Positions 52,182 to 63,672 are shown, counted from the stretch's first letter. The stretch is DNA of 64,000 nucleotides from Hyphomicrobiales bacterium (GCA_900469955.1 UBYX01000012.1:177478-241477), one strand, 5' to 3'. A program made the numbers and translations. Notes: generated by a model from the sequence alone, not told the origin.

Positions 52182-53107
52182 CAGTAGGAAAGCCCCCCGA
52201 CCGCGACCGAATAGATCTCCTCCGGCGTCACGATGAGGTCGATCGCGAGACGGATGCCGACGGCGAGCACGAGAAGCGCCAGCAGGGCGCGCAGCTGCTC
52301 GCCGCGCAGCTTCTGCCCGACGCGCACGCCGTATTGTGCCCCGATCACGCCCGCGACCATCAGGATCGTCGCCAGCACGATGTCGACGGAATAGTTGGTG
52401 GCGGCCTGCACCATGGTCGTATAGGCCGTGACGAAAATGATCTGGAAGAGCGAGGTCCCGACGACCACGCTGGTCGGGATGCGCAGGAGATAGATCATCG
52501 CCGGCACCATGATGAAACCGCCGCCCACACCCATGATCGAGGTCAGCACGCCGATGCCGAAGCCGAGCGCCACGACCGGAATGGCGCTGAGATAGATCTT
52601 CGATTTCTTGAACCGCATCTTGAGCGGCAGCCGGTGCACCCAGTTGTGCTGGCCGGGGCGCTTGAGCGGCAATTGCTCGTTGTTCCTGGCGCGGCGCAAG
52701 GCCCGCAGGCTCTCCTGCAGCATCAGCGCGCCGATCGTGCTGAGCAGAACGACGTAGAGGATCGAAATGAACAGGTCGAGCTGACCGACCCGGCGGAGCC
52801 ACGAAAACACCCAGACGCCGGCCGTGGCGCCGGCGAGACCTCCGACAAGCAACACGCAGCCGAGCTTCATGTCCAGCGTGCCGCGCCGGAAATGGGTGAT
52901 CGCTCCGGAAATCGAAGAAGCCACGACCTGGTTTGCGCCGGTCGCCACCGCCACTACCGGGGGAATGTTGTAGAAGATCAGGAGCGGTGTGATCAGGAAA
53001 CCGCCGCCCACGCCGAACATGCCGGAGAGGAAGCCGACGGCTGCGCCCATGCCGAGAATGATGAAAATGTTCACCGACAGCTCTGCGATCGGCAGGTAAA
53101 CAGTCAC
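52181..53107 (-). CDS. Sulfite exporter TauE/SafE-family membrane protein
   Basis: A 308-residue membrane protein with eight predicted helices in two repeats, each with a glycine-rich motif: GFLSGMFGVGGGFLITPLLI and GVLTSIMGVGGGFIMVPAMI. This is the TauE/SafE (DUF81) signature for export of sulfite, sulfonate or related organic anions. A cytoplasmic loop with basic residues lies in between (ALRRARNNEQLPLK). GTG at 53107, with GGGG upstream, is the likely start instead of a TTG at 53128. It is co-translated with the TIGR02186 gene. Confidence 0.88.
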   Translation of the reverse strand: MTVYLPIAELSVNIFIILGMGAAVGFLSGMFGVGGGFLITPLLIFYNIPPVVAVATGANQVVASSISGAITHFRRGTLDMKLGCVLLVGGLAGATAGVWVFSWLRRVGQLDLFISILYVVLLSTIGALMLQESLRALRRARNNEQLPLKRPGQHNWVHRLPLKMRFKKSKIYLSAIPVVALGFGIGVLTSIMGVGGGFIMVPAMIYLLRIPTSVVVGTSLFQIIFVTAYTTMVQAATNYSVDIVLATILMVAGVIGAQYGVRVGQKLRGEQLRALLALLVLAVGIRLAIDLIVTPEEIYSVAVGGLSY

Positions 53108-53357
53108 GGCCGAACCCCGACAAGGCAAAAAAACGCGACACCCCGCGGGCGGCTCGCGATCTGGCTATCCGCCCGCTGCGGTGATGGGAAGTCAATCTCA
53201 CATGCCGCGTGAACGGGGCATGAAGGGCTTCATCCGTCATGCTCCCGGGCACCGCACGAGTCAAACCGCAAGTGTCGGATAAGGCGGCAGGTTTACCGTT
53301 TTCGCGACGGCGTGATGAATATGCCGCTTCTCCTCAAGTCCGGTCAGGTAAGTCGAG

Positions 53358-56300
53358 TTACTTGTTGCGCGCCAGGAGCTCCTTCACCAGCGCGTCGTTG
53401 ATCTTGCCGTTCGGCTCCTGGCCGACGGAGGTCTGGAAGGCCTTGATCGCCGAAACCGTCTTGGCGCCCATCTTGCCGTCCGGAGTACCGGCGTCGAAGC
53501 CGTTCTTGCTGAGGATCGCCTGGATGTTGCGGATCGCCTTTTCCATGTCGACGGAAGCGGTGGTCAGCGGTTTGCCCGAGGCCCATTCGTCGGGCAGATT
53601 GACCGAGTTCGCCTTGGGATCGAGCGGCTTTACCTTCCATGATTCAGCCTTGGCGCGGGCGCTTTCCAGTTGCTCCTTGCGCATGGCGTTCGCCACCTCG
53701 TCGCGCTTCTGTGCCGCGTCCTTGTCGCCGTCCTTGGCGGCGACGGCGAACCATTTGTAGGATTCCTCGAGATCCTGTTTCACGCCATTGCCGCGGGCAT
53801 AGAGGATGGCGAGGTTGAACTGGCTGTCGGAAACGCCGAGATCGGCGGCCTTGCCGAACCATTCGACGGCTGCGGGATAATCCGCCTGGCCTGCGGCTCC
53901 CGAGGCATAGAGGACCGCGAGATTGTGCATGGCACTGGCATTGCCCGCCTCGGCGGCCTGTTTGTAGTAGCTGAGCGCCTTGTTGAGGTCGCGGGTAACG
54001 CCGGTGCCCTTTTCGAAGAGATTGGCGAGCCGGTATTGTGCCGGGGCAAGGCCGCGGTCGGCGGCGAGCTTGTACCAGTTGACGGCTTCCGAAAGGTCGG
54101 CCTTGGCGCCGCGTCCTTCGGTGAAGCGGGCGCCGATCTCGAAGAGCGCATTGGGATCGCCGGCCGCGGCGGCATCGGCGAGCGACTTGGGGGCGAGACC
54201 GGCCGGGACGGCGATCTGCGCCTCCGCCTGCGCCTTCTCGGGCGGAGTGAACCCGCCGGTCGCTTCGACCGGGGGGCCAGCCGGCTGCACTGCGGAAATC
54301 TCGCCCGCCGTGGGTTGTGGATCGGTAAGGTGGCTGCCGGCGTCGATCTGCCGGGGAGGCTCTGCGGATGTCGGCAGCGGGGCGTCCGGCTCGGCGCCGT
54401 CGGTTGCGGGCTGGGCCTGGCTCGCGGAGGTGTCGCTGCGGCCGGTGACATTGGCAGACGCCGCAGGCTGGGCCGGTGCTTCGATCCTCGCGGCAGGCGC
54501 CTCGGGCGCTTTCGCGCCGCTGGTGAGCGTCTTGGCAAGTGGCATCGCCATCAGGGCCAGAAGCACGGCACCGACAGCCATCAGAATCGGGCGGCGGTGG
54601 CGGGAAAGCACACTTCCGGTTCCGCCGGCTGAAGGTTGCGCAGCTTTGCGCATGTCCTTGGCCGGCGAGCCGGGCTTTGTGGGATCGGCTTCCTGAGCGG
54701 CTATCTTGGCGGCGCGCCGCGCCGCTGCGATATAGTCGGCTTTGGCGGCACCGTTTGCCCGGTCTCCGTCGAAATCGCCGGCTGCCTGGCTGGCGCGGAC
54801 CCGCTCCAGGATTTTCTTCACGTCCGGGGCGCCGGAGCCCGGCTCCAGCAAGTCGTTTTCGTGGTCGGGGGGCAAAACGTTGGATGGGTCGATCGACGGC
54901 GTGGGGTCGATGACGGCGCGCGTGTTTTTAGGTGCTTGGTCTTTTTGGCCGGGCAGGAAGCGGCGCGAAAGTTCCGTCAGCAGGCTCGGCTTGGCAGCTT
55001 TCTCGGGCACCGCAGCCTTTGGTTCGGCACGGTCCGCATGCAGCATCACGTCGGCTTCCTGAGCGTCGTCGACGATCGTTTCGCGGGTGCCGAAGGCGGT
55101 CGCCTGGGCTCTTGCCTCTTCGATCTCCTCTTCCGCCATCTCCACCGGTGCGACGGCAAGCGGCGCCGCTGCCGGCATGACGGCGGCGCGGCGAACTTCC
55201 ACAGGTGCCGGCTCGGCATATTGGCGCTGGGGTTCCGCATGGGCTGCCGCCGCAAGCCGCTCGTCCATGCCGTCCAGGCGGTCGGCAATCTGTACCAGCG
55301 TCCCATGCAGGGCTTCGAACGTCTGGTGCGTTCTCTCCTCGGAGCTGCGCGTCAGGTCCTCCAGATGCCGCAGGTCGTCGGCAAGCGCGGAAAGTGCTGC
55401 CATATCGGAAGCCGCAACGGGGCTGCCGGCCGCTGTGTTGCGGGAATAGACCTCGACCACCGCCTCGGCGGCCTGGCGGGCGGCTTCGATGATATATTCG
55501 TCATTGGTCGCCATGTAGCCTTCGATCGCGCTCATGCGGTCATCGAAATCGGCAGGCAGGGCGCCGGCGGTCGGCTGAGGCTGGGTGATGAGAGCGGAAA
55601 GATGGGCGATCTGGTCTTCCAGATTGCGCAGGGCGGTTTCGTCGCCTCGAGGCGCGGTCGTCGCTTCGTCGAGACGTGCGGCGATATCGCTCAGCCTGTC
55701 CTCGATCCGTCCGAAGGCCGCCTGGTCCGGTGCCGGCTGATTGCGCGGCTGGAAATCCATTTCCTCGATCCGGCGGGCGAGGTAATCGAGCCGCTCGGCG
55801 AGCACGTCGTTGACCGTGCCTTGTTCCAGCCCGTCGATCTTGCGGGAGATGTCGGCTAGGTGGTCGGAGAGATCGGAATGCTGAACCGGCCTGTGCGATT
55901 GTTCCATGAGCAGCGAAAGCTGCTCGAGTCGCTCCTCCAGCCGCATGCCGGCCTGTTCGTCCGAAAGTTCCTCGATGCGGACCGTCAGGGCCTCGATACG
56001 GGCCGATAGCGCCTCGGTGGGGTCGGGCCGACGGCTGGTCGCCTGGGCCATCGTCTCGATCTGGTCGGAGAGCACATTGATCCGGCCTTCGAGCCGCTGC
56101 AGGAACGACTGGTCGATGGAAGCCGCCGCGGAAGCTCGGCCGCCGACGGCGATCGCCCGGCTGATCTCGTCGAGCCGCTGGTCGAGGCTTGCGAACTGCT
56201 CGGCGATGATCGCGTCATTCGGCTGCATGCGCGAACCGAGCTGCTCCATGGCGCTCGCCACCGCGATCAGCTTCTGTTCGAGCGCTCGGATGGCCGGGCT

Positions 56301-57239
56301 GTCGCTCATCTCGCCGAGCTGGCTCTTGATGTCGTCGATGCGATAGGCCAGCGCGATCAGCTCTTCGCGAAGAGCCGCCGAATCGAGGTCGTGCATCCGC
56401 TCTTCAAGACCCTGCCAATGGCTTTCCATCCGGCGAACCGAGTCCTCGCGGGCAAGCCCTTCCATGACTGAGCGCAGCTCTTCGAATTCAGTCCGCAGGC
56501 CGGCAGCCTCCGGCGTTGCCTGGTACCCAAGCTGGTCGATGCTTCCGGCAAGCCGTGCAAGATCGCTGCGCAGATCGTCTGCGAACCGCTGATCCTCGGC
56601 GATCGACCGGATGGACCGGATCTCGCCGCGAAGCGCGTTCATCTCGCGGGCCACGCCCTCGGAAATATCCTGTTTCAGGTCCTGTCGAAGGCTGATCAGC
56701 GCCTGCGCTATGTCCCGAAGGCTATCGGGCTGCGTAGGCTGTGACGCTTGCGGACGTGATTGTGTCGCGGCCCGCCGCGCCTCTTCGCGCAAGGCGCGCG
56801 TTTCGAGGTTACGAGCCGGTTCGGCGCGGAATGCCGGACGATCGGATGGCCTATGGGCTTCCGGCGGCCGGATCTCGTTGCGGCGGGGCTCGGCGTAACG
56901 GGGCTCCTCGCGCCGCCGCTCGGGCGCGGGCGCACGTTCCGGCCTGGCGCCGCGTTCGCGTCCGGCATCCAGCATCCGCTGGCGCTCGCGGATCTCGGCA
57001 AGCGGATCGCTGGAGAAGGTCGGCGTACGATGCGGATTGGCTGGGGCGGTACGCGGTTCGGAGGCCCGCAGCTCCTGCCGGGGTTCACGATAGTCGCCGG
57101 TCTTCGCCTTGGGTCCTTCGCGGCCCTTTCCAGACATCAGCCCTTCGATACGAGCCTCCAGCCCTTCGATGGTGCGGTTCAACGCATCCAGGGAGGAGCG
57201 GTCGCCATGACGGTGAGAGGTCGATCGTGATCCGGTCAT
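53358..57239 (-). CDS. podJ: PodJ-like polar development protein (coiled-coil, TM, Sel1 repeats, peptidoglycan-binding)
   Basis: A 1293-residue protein. Residues 1-190 are charged and disordered, with a first SLDALNRTIEGLEARIEGLM helix; about 190-700 are extended coiled coil (repeats of LxxRIExL type); 700-880 is a linker with EADVMLHADR and DVKKILERVRASQ; one TM helix lies near 885-905 (ILMAVGAVLLALMAMPLA). The periplasmic part has a Pro/Ala linker, about four Sel1 repeats (1015-1170, e.g. ALSYYKQAAEAGNASAMHNL) and a C-terminal PG_binding_1 domain. This is the PodJ domain order and roughly the length of Agrobacterium and Sinorhizobium PodJ, which organises poles. Low similarity makes the name domain-based. 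Confidence 0.8.
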   Translation of the reverse strand: MTGSRSTSHRHGDRSSLDALNRTIEGLEARIEGLMSGKGREGPKAKTGDYREPRQELRASEPRTAPANPHRTPTFSSDPLAEIRERQRMLDAGRERGARPERAPAPERRREEPRYAEPRRNEIRPPEAHRPSDRPAFRAEPARNLETRALREEARRAATQSRPQASQPTQPDSLRDIAQALISLRQDLKQDISEGVAREMNALRGEIRSIRSIAEDQRFADDLRSDLARLAGSIDQLGYQATPEAAGLRTEFEELRSVMEGLAREDSVRRMESHWQGLEERMHDLDSAALREELIALAYRIDDIKSQLGEMSDSPAIRALEQKLIAVASAMEQLGSRMQPNDAIIAEQFASLDQRLDEISRAIAVGGRASAAASIDQSFLQRLEGRINVLSDQIETMAQATSRRPDPTEALSARIEALTVRIEELSDEQAGMRLEERLEQLSLLMEQSHRPVQHSDLSDHLADISRKIDGLEQGTVNDVLAERLDYLARRIEEMDFQPRNQPAPDQAAFGRIEDRLSDIAARLDEATTAPRGDETALRNLEDQIAHLSALITQPQPTAGALPADFDDRMSAIEGYMATNDEYIIEAARQAAEAVVEVYSRNTAAGSPVAASDMAALSALADDLRHLEDLTRSSEERTHQTFEALHGTLVQIADRLDGMDERLAAAAHAEPQRQYAEPAPVEVRRAAVMPAAAPLAVAPVEMAEEEIEEARAQATAFGTRETIVDDAQEADVMLHADRAEPKAAVPEKAAKPSLLTELSRRFLPGQKDQAPKNTRAVIDPTPSIDPSNVLPPDHENDLLEPGSGAPDVKKILERVRASQAAGDFDGDRANGAAKADYIAAARRAAKIAAQEADPTKPGSPAKDMRKAAQPSAGGTGSVLSRHRRPILMAVGAVLLALMAMPLAKTLTSGAKAPEAPAARIEAPAQPAASANVTGRSDTSASQAQPATDGAEPDAPLPTSAEPPRQIDAGSHLTDPQPTAGEISAVQPAGPPVEATGGFTPPEKAQAEAQIAVPAGLAPKSLADAAAAGDPNALFEIGARFTEGRGAKADLSEAVNWYKLAADRGLAPAQYRLANLFEKGTGVTRDLNKALSYYKQAAEAGNASAMHNLAVLYASGAAGQADYPAAVEWFGKAADLGVSDSQFNLAILYARGNGVKQDLEESYKWFAVAAKDGDKDAAQKRDEVANAMRKEQLESARAKAESWKVKPLDPKANSVNLPDEWASGKPLTTASVDMEKAIRNIQAILSKNGFDAGTPDGKMGAKTVSAIKAFQTSVGQEPNGKINDALVKELLARNK

Positions 57240-57712
57240 TTGCTCGCTCGTTTCGACGTTGGTCCTGCAAGCTCTCCCCAGGGCCGGCCGGAGTGCTCTC
57301 CTCCGTCAATTCAGCCGCATGTTCGAGATTGCCTACGCAAGACTTGCCATTCGGCGGACGTGGCATCCCTTGCGGATGAATGCTCTGCGTCGCGCCAAGG
57401 TCCACTATTTCCTGAAACGTGGTAAACAAGCCGTTAATCCGGCCGAAAATTTTAACCTTTTCGGCGTCCATGGCCTCTTTTGTCGTGATGCTCTTCCGGC
57501 TGCCCGCCCTATCTTCCCACGTCTCCCGTCCAGCCTCGCGACCGCTTGAGGTGTTAACCGGATGGCCGAGGGGAGGAGGAACTTGCCGTCGCGACGAAAA
57601 ATCCCGTTGTTCACATTTGACGTTTACGCAAACGTCAATTATTTATGCTAACGGAATTGCGGGCCCGCCAAGAGCCGAAGGCCCGGGACGAGGATATGGA
57701 GGAAGCTCGACC
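57240..57712. other. Intergenic region between podJ and the beta-oxidation operon
   Basis: A 473-base divergent gap. It contains TTAA-type half sites (TTAATCC 57434, TTTAACC 57451, TTAACCGG near 57555) that could be single CtrA half sites near podJ, and the 22-bp palindrome at 57617. A minus-strand frame at 57085-57471 ([16 protein letters not shown] start) overlaps the podJ start in another frame, and I see no support for it as a gene. Confidence 0.5.
57617..57638. promoter_or_regulatory. Palindromic operator upstream of the beta-oxidation operon
   Basis: TTGACGTTT (57617-57625), four-base centre, AAACGTCAA (57630-57638); identical in all 22 bases to 6333-6354. It lies about 75 bases before the acyl-CoA dehydrogenase start, and a possible -10 (TATGCT, 57644-57649) follows immediately. 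A repressor there would cover the promoter. Confidence 0.8.
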
Positions 57713-59506
57713 ATGCCAGTGTATAAGGCGCCGGTAAACGATACGCTTTTCATCTTGAACGACGTGCTGGGGCTGGAGCGCTACGGCAACCTTCCGGGTT
57801 TTGCCGATGCCACGCCCGATATGCTGGAAGCAATCATCGGCGAAGCTGCGAAGGTGGCGGAAGATGTTCTCTTTCCGCTGAACCTTTCCGGTGACCAGGA
57901 AGGCTGTACCCGCCACGACAACGGTACGGTCTCGGTGCCGAAGGGTTTCAAGGAAGCTTATGACCAGTATTGCCAGGCCGGCTGGATCGGCCTTGCCGTG
58001 CCGGAAGAATTTGGCGGTCAGGGTCTGCCCTACACGCTGCATGCAGCCGTCGGCGAATACATGTCCTCCGCCAATATGTCGCTGATGATGTATCCCGGCC
58101 TCACCCAGGGCGCGATTGCTGCGATCATGGTACATGGTTCGGAAGAGCAGAAGCAGACCTACCTGCCGAAGATGGTCGAGGGCACCTGGTCCGGCACCAT
58201 GAACCTCACGGAGCCCCATTGCGGCACCGATCTCGGCCTTCTGCGCACCAAGGCGGTGCCGCAGGCCGATGGCTCCTACAAGATTTCCGGCCAGAAGATC
58301 TTCATCTCCGCCGGCGAACACGGCATGACCGACAACATCGTGCATCTGGTTCTTGCCCGCATCGAAGGCGCGCCTGAGGGCACCAAGGGCATCTCGCTGT
58401 TCATCGTGCCGAAGTTCATGGTCAAGGGCGACGGTTCCCTCGGCAAGCGCAACGGCGTGACATGCGGCGCCATCGAGCACAAGATGGGCATCCACGGCAA
58501 CTCGACCTGCGTCATGAACTATGACGAGGCGACCGGTTATCTGATCGGCGCCGAAAACAAGGGTCTCGCGGCCATGTTCGTGATGATGAACGAGGCGCGC
58601 CTCGGCGTCGGCCTACAGGGCCTCGCCATTGCCGAAACCGCCTACCAGAACGCCGTCATGTACGCCCGCGAGCGCATTCAGGGCCGTTCGCTTTCTGGTC
58701 CCAAGGCGACGGACAAGAAGGCCGACCCGATCATCGTCCATCCGGATATCCGTCGCTCGCTGATGACGATCCGCTCATTCAACGAGGCCGGCCGCGCCTT
58801 CCTGCTCTGGACGGCACTGAAGTCGGATATTGCGCACCGCTCGGAAGACGCGGCCGAACGGCAGAACGCCGACGACCTGCTTGGCCTCGCGACCCCCATC
58901 CTCAAGGGCGTCATGACCGACAAGGGCTTCGACCACGCCGTCATCGCACAGCAGGTTTTCGGGGGGCACGGCTATATCGAAGAGCACGGCATGAGCCAGT
59001 ATGTGCGCGATGCCCGCATCACCATGATCTACGAAGGCGCCAACGGCATCCAGGCGCTCGATCTCGTCGGCCGCAAGCTGGCGCTGAACGGCGGCCGCGC
59101 CGTCATGGCCTTCTTCAAGGAGATCGGCGATTTCTGCGAGGAAAACCGGACCGACGAACAACTGGCTCCGTTCACCAAGGCGCTCAAGAAGGGCTTGAAC
59201 GATCTGCAGGCCTCCACCATGTGGTTCATGCAGAACGCGATGGCCAAGCCCGACAATGCCGGCGCCGGCTCCACCGACTACATGCACCTCTTCGGCCTCG
59301 TGACGCTTGGCTACATGTGGGCGAAGATGGCCAAGGCCGCGCAGGAGCGTATCGCGGCCGGCGATGCCCGGGCCGACTATCTGAAGAACAAGCTGGTGAC
59401 GGCGAAGTTCTTCATGGAGAAGATCATGCCGGAAACGACCATGCGGAAAGCCCGCATCGAGGCCGGCGCCGACAGCCTGATGGAACTGGCGGCCGAGGCG
59501 TTTTGA
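57713..59506 (+). CDS. Acyl-CoA dehydrogenase (long form with C-terminal domain)
   Basis: A 597-residue acyl-CoA dehydrogenase. FAD-binding and substrate segments include [58 protein letters not shown] and [20 protein letters not shown] with the downstream catalytic-type Glu in [20 protein letters not shown]. The extra C-terminal domain (about 480-597) is typical of rhizobial FadE-like proteins and not of short 380-residue ACADs. It catalyses the first beta-oxidation step. The ATG at 57713 has GGAGGAAG upstream; in-frame codons further upstream cross the palindrome and are discarded. First gene of the operon. Confidence 0.93.
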   Translation: MPVYKAPVNDTLFILNDVLGLERYGNLPGFADATPDMLEAIIGEAAKVAEDVLFPLNLSGDQEGCTRHDNGTVSVPKGFKEAYDQYCQAGWIGLAVPEEFGGQGLPYTLHAAVGEYMSSANMSLMMYPGLTQGAIAAIMVHGSEEQKQTYLPKMVEGTWSGTMNLTEPHCGTDLGLLRTKAVPQADGSYKISGQKIFISAGEHGMTDNIVHLVLARIEGAPEGTKGISLFIVPKFMVKGDGSLGKRNGVTCGAIEHKMGIHGNSTCVMNYDEATGYLIGAENKGLAAMFVMMNEARLGVGLQGLAIAETAYQNAVMYARERIQGRSLSGPKATDKKADPIIVHPDIRRSLMTIRSFNEAGRAFLLWTALKSDIAHRSEDAAERQNADDLLGLATPILKGVMTDKGFDHAVIAQQVFGGHGYIEEHGMSQYVRDARITMIYEGANGIQALDLVGRKLALNGGRAVMAFFKEIGDFCEENRTDEQLAPFTKALKKGLNDLQASTMWFMQNAMAKPDNAGAGSTDYMHLFGLVTLGYMWAKMAKAAQERIAAGDARADYLKNKLVTAKFFMEKIMPETTMRKARIEAGADSLMELAAEAF

Positions 59507-59516
59507 GTGCTTCTCT

Positions 59517-59652
59517 CTTCTCCCCAGCGGGGAGAAGATGTCCGAAGGACAGATGAGGGGGTGAGCGACGATAGGAGCGACCGGCCGCAAGGCCGAACCT
59601 GCGGCGCCCCATTATCCGGCCCTGCGGGCCACCTTCTCCCCGAGGGGAGAAG
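59517..59652. repeat. RIME-like palindromic repeat element
   Basis: A 136-base element bounded by two palindromes, CTTCTCCCC-AGC-GGGGAGAAG (59517-59537) and CTTCTCCCC-GA-GGGGAGAAG (59633-59652), with inner hairpins GGCCGCAAGGCC and CGGCCCTGCGGGCC and the word CCGAAGGACAGATGAGGGGG. This resembles the rhizobial intergenic mosaic elements (RIME). It lies between two genes of one operon. Confidence 0.8.
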
Positions 59653-59702
59653 ATAAAAAAGGAATTCTACGGCGCCCTTGCGCCACCCAGGGAGATGACA
59701 CC

Positions 59703-60911
<1,209 letters not shown>

Positions 60912-60921
60912 GGGGTCCTAA

Positions 60922-61012
60922 CCTTCCCCCTTGTGGGGAGGGTGGCCGGTAGGCGGGAGGGGTCTTTGCGGCAAATTCCCCTCCCCAACCCCTCCCCACA
61001 AGGGGGAGGGGC
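60922..61012. repeat. Inverted-repeat element between thiolase and FadB/J-type gene
   Basis: The arm CCCCCTTGTGGGGAGGG (60926-60942) pairs with CCCTCCCCACAAGGGGG (60990-61006) around about 47 bases. It is a different family from the RIME-like element at 59517 and is common in rhizobial intergenic DNA. Confidence 0.8.
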
Positions 61013-61084
61013 TTAACCTCGCCGGATCGCACCTATTCGGAGCGGCGGCATTCGCAGAGATTTCAAGGGAAGAGGAATCCCATC

Positions 61085-63301
61085 ATGAGCACCTACAAGA
61101 ACTTCACCGTCGAAACCGACGCGGACGGCATTGCACTCGTCACCTGGGACATGCCGGAAAAGTCGATGAACGTCTTCACCATGGAGGTGATGGACGAGAT
61201 CGACCAGATCGTCGATGCGACCGTTGCCGATAGCGCCGTCAAGGGCGTCGTCTTCACGTCGGGCAAGTCGTCCTTCTCCGGCGGCGCCGATCTCACCATG
61301 ATCAAGTCGATGTTCTCGATGCTCGCCGAAGAGCAGGCGAAGGACCCGGCCACCGCTGCGCAAAAGCTGTTCGATGCCGCCGGCCGCATGTCCTGGCTGT
61401 GGCGCAAGATCGAGACGAACGGCAAGCCCTGGGTCGCGGCGATCAACGGTACCTGCATGGGCGGCGCCTTCGAGCTGTCGCTCGCCTGCCACGGCCGCGT
61501 CGCCGCCAATTCCAAGTCGGTGAAGATCGCGCTTCCGGAAGTCAAGGTCGGCATCTTCCCGGGCGCCGGCGGCACCCAGCGCGTGCCGCGGCTGGCCAAC
61601 GCCCAGGATGCCCTGCAGATGATGACCACAGGCTCGTCGCTGACCGCCCAGCGCGCCAAGGCCATGGGCCTCGTGCACCAGGTCGTCGAGCCCGCCGAAC
61701 TCATCAATGCCGCCAGGCAGATGATCAAGGACGGCCTGAAACCCGTCGCCCCCTGGGACGAAAAGGGCTTCAAGGTGCCCGGCGGCGGCATCTGGACGCC
61801 CGCCGCGGCCCAGCTCTGGCCGGCCGCCCCCGCCATCCTGCGCCGCGAGTCGGCCGGCAATTATCCGGGCGCGCTCGCCATCCTCAAATGCGTCTATGAA
61901 GGCCTGCAGCTTCCCTTCGATACGGCGCTCAAGGTCGAGCAGCGTTATTTCACCGAGATCCTGCAGACCACCGAAGCCTTCTCGATGATCCGCTCGCTCT
62001 TCGTCTCCATGCAGGAGCTCGGCAAGGGCGCCCGCCGCCCGGCCGGCCCGCCGAAGACGGAGTTCAAGAAGGTCGGCGTCGTCGGCGCCGGCTTCATGGG
62101 CGCCTCGATCGCCTATGTCACGGCCGCCGCCGGCATTTCGGTCACGCTGATCGACCGCGACCAGGAAGCAGCCGACAAGGGCAAGGCCCATTCGGAAAAG
62201 CTCGTGGCCGAACAGGTCGGTAAGGGCAGGATGACCAAAGAAGAGGGCGAAAAGCTCCTCGCGCTCATCACCCCGACGCCGGATTACGCCGCCCTTTCCG
62301 ATGCGAGCCTCGTCGTCGAAGCGGTCTTCGAAGACCGCGCGGTCAAGAAGGCGGTCATCGAGCAGGTGGAAGCGGTGATCCCGGAAACCACCATCTTCGC
62401 CTCCAACACCTCGACGCTGCCGATCACCGGTCTCGCGCAGAATTCTAAGCGCCCCGACCAGTTCATCGGCGTGCATTTCTTCTCGCCGGTCGAAAAGATG
62501 ATGCTGACCGAGGTCATCCTGGGCGAAAAGTCGGGCGACAAGGCGATCGCCGCAGCGCTTGATTACGTCGCGGCCATCAAGAAGACCCCGATCGTCGTCA
62601 ACGACACCCGCGGCTTCTATGTCAACCGCTGCGTCTTCCGTTACATCAACGAAGCCTATGACATGCTGATCGAAGGCGTGCCGCCGGCGATGATCGAGAA
62701 CGCGGCGAAAATGGCAGGCATGCCGGTCGGCCCGCTGTCGCTCAACGACGAGGTCGCCGTCGATCTATCCCAGAAGATCATGAAGGCCTCGATCGCCGAT
62801 CTCGGCCCCAACGCCGTCAAGCCGGAACATATGGCCCTCATCGACCAGATGGTCGACGTGCTCGACCGCCGCGGCCGCAAGAACGGCAAGGGTTTTTACG
62901 AATACCCGGCCAAGCCCGCCAAGAAATATCTCTGGCCGGAACTGAAGACGCTTTACCCGCAGAAGTCGGCTTCCGCAGTGGACGTCAACGTCCTGAAGCA
63001 GCGCCTCCTGGTCACGATCGCGCTCGAAGCCGCCCGCACGGTGGAAGAAGGCATCGTCACCGACCCGCGCGAAGCCGACGTCGGCTCCATCCTGGGCTTC
63101 GGCTTCGCCCCCTATACGGGCGGCACGCTCTCCTACATCGACGGCATGGGCGTGAAGAACTTTGTCGCGCTCTGCGAAAAACTGGCCGCCAGCTACGGCC
63201 CGCATTTCAAGCCGACGGAATTGTTGAAGGACATGGCAGCGAAAGGCGAGACGTTCTACGGGCGGTTTGACCCGTATGGGAAGGTGGAGAGGGCGGCTTA
63301 G
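61085..63301 (+). CDS. Bifunctional enoyl-CoA hydratase/3-hydroxyacyl-CoA dehydrogenase (FadB/FadJ type)
   Basis: A 738-residue fusion enzyme. The N-terminal crotonase domain (about 1-200) has INGTCMGGAFELSLACHGRV and LPEVKVGIFPGAGGTQRVPR with both catalytic Glu positions. The NAD-binding domain begins KVGVVGAGFMGASIAYVTAA (about 330), has ASNTSTLPI and the catalytic HFFSPVEKM, and the C-terminal HAD domains include NRCVFRYINEAYDML and GFGFAPYTGGTLSYID. It performs two consecutive beta-oxidation steps. GGGAAGAGGAA precedes the ATG. Last gene of the operon with the acyl-CoA dehydrogenase and the thiolase. Confidence 0.94.
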   Translation: MSTYKNFTVETDADGIALVTWDMPEKSMNVFTMEVMDEIDQIVDATVADSAVKGVVFTSGKSSFSGGADLTMIKSMFSMLAEEQAKDPATAAQKLFDAAGRMSWLWRKIETNGKPWVAAINGTCMGGAFELSLACHGRVAANSKSVKIALPEVKVGIFPGAGGTQRVPRLANAQDALQMMTTGSSLTAQRAKAMGLVHQVVEPAELINAARQMIKDGLKPVAPWDEKGFKVPGGGIWTPAAAQLWPAAPAILRRESAGNYPGALAILKCVYEGLQLPFDTALKVEQRYFTEILQTTEAFSMIRSLFVSMQELGKGARRPAGPPKTEFKKVGVVGAGFMGASIAYVTAAAGISVTLIDRDQEAADKGKAHSEKLVAEQVGKGRMTKEEGEKLLALITPTPDYAALSDASLVVEAVFEDRAVKKAVIEQVEAVIPETTIFASNTSTLPITGLAQNSKRPDQFIGVHFFSPVEKMMLTEVILGEKSGDKAIAAALDYVAAIKKTPIVVNDTRGFYVNRCVFRYINEAYDMLIEGVPPAMIENAAKMAGMPVGPLSLNDEVAVDLSQKIMKASIADLGPNAVKPEHMALIDQMVDVLDRRGRKNGKGFYEYPAKPAKKYLWPELKTLYPQKSASAVDVNVLKQRLLVTIALEAARTVEEGIVTDPREADVGSILGFGFAPYTGGTLSYIDGMGVKNFVALCEKLAASYGPHFKPTELLKDMAAKGETFYGRFDPYGKVERAA

Positions 63302-63462
63302 GCCGCCTACTCCGCCATGAACACTGCATGTGGTGACCCCCATTGAGACTGTCTGTGTAATGCTGTGAGTGAAGCAATTTACTGTGTTTCTTCGATAAAA
63401 TTCTACGTTGACTTTGCCAATCTCTGTGAGAGCATCCATTTTGCTTGCATTGGGAGGGGTAG

Positions 63463-63672
63463 ATGGTTGAAAAAATACGTTATCCGCAGATTCCGAGTAC
63501 CGTGTGGTGGGGCTTCAGATCAATTTTAGTGAAATCGCCGAGAGTAACGATTGATGAGAAATTACTCGGCGCTCAACTTGAGGTTCAGGAGACGGCAGCT
63601 AAGGCTTATATCAATGAGTTGAAAGCGGTAGGCTTACTTTCCGAAGAAGGGACGATACCAGCGCTTCAATGA
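63463..63672 (+). pseudogene. DUF5343-like protein, N-terminal fragment
   Basis: A 69-codon frame starting MVEKIRYPQIPSTVWWGFRS, then LLGAQLEVQETAAKAYINEL and KAVGLLSEEG. The pattern YP..P...WW.LR..F, SE.SAK, LK..GL(I/L) is that of the N-terminal winged-helix of DUF5343 proteins, which are normally about 150-200 residues. Here it stops after SEEGTIPALQ, exactly where the convergent GIY-YIG gene also loses its homology. The DNA is visibly more AT-rich than its surroundings. Probably a truncated, acquired gene remnant. Confidence 0.6.

Noticed and set aside
53127..53181. Hairpin with A7/T7 run between podJ and the TauE gene as a podJ terminator
   Set aside because: Nine bases separate the stem from the T-run and the stem has a bulge, so it is not a convincing intrinsic terminator.
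57085..57471. 128-codon minus-strand frame over the podJ start
   Set aside because: The first residues look plausible, but most of it lies in another frame of podJ and becomes Arg/Pro-rich shadow sequence.
61013..62476. 487-residue minus-strand open frame in the FadB/J-type gene
   Set aside because: Antisense shadow of the FadB/J-type gene with typical Gly/Asp/His-rich shadow composition.
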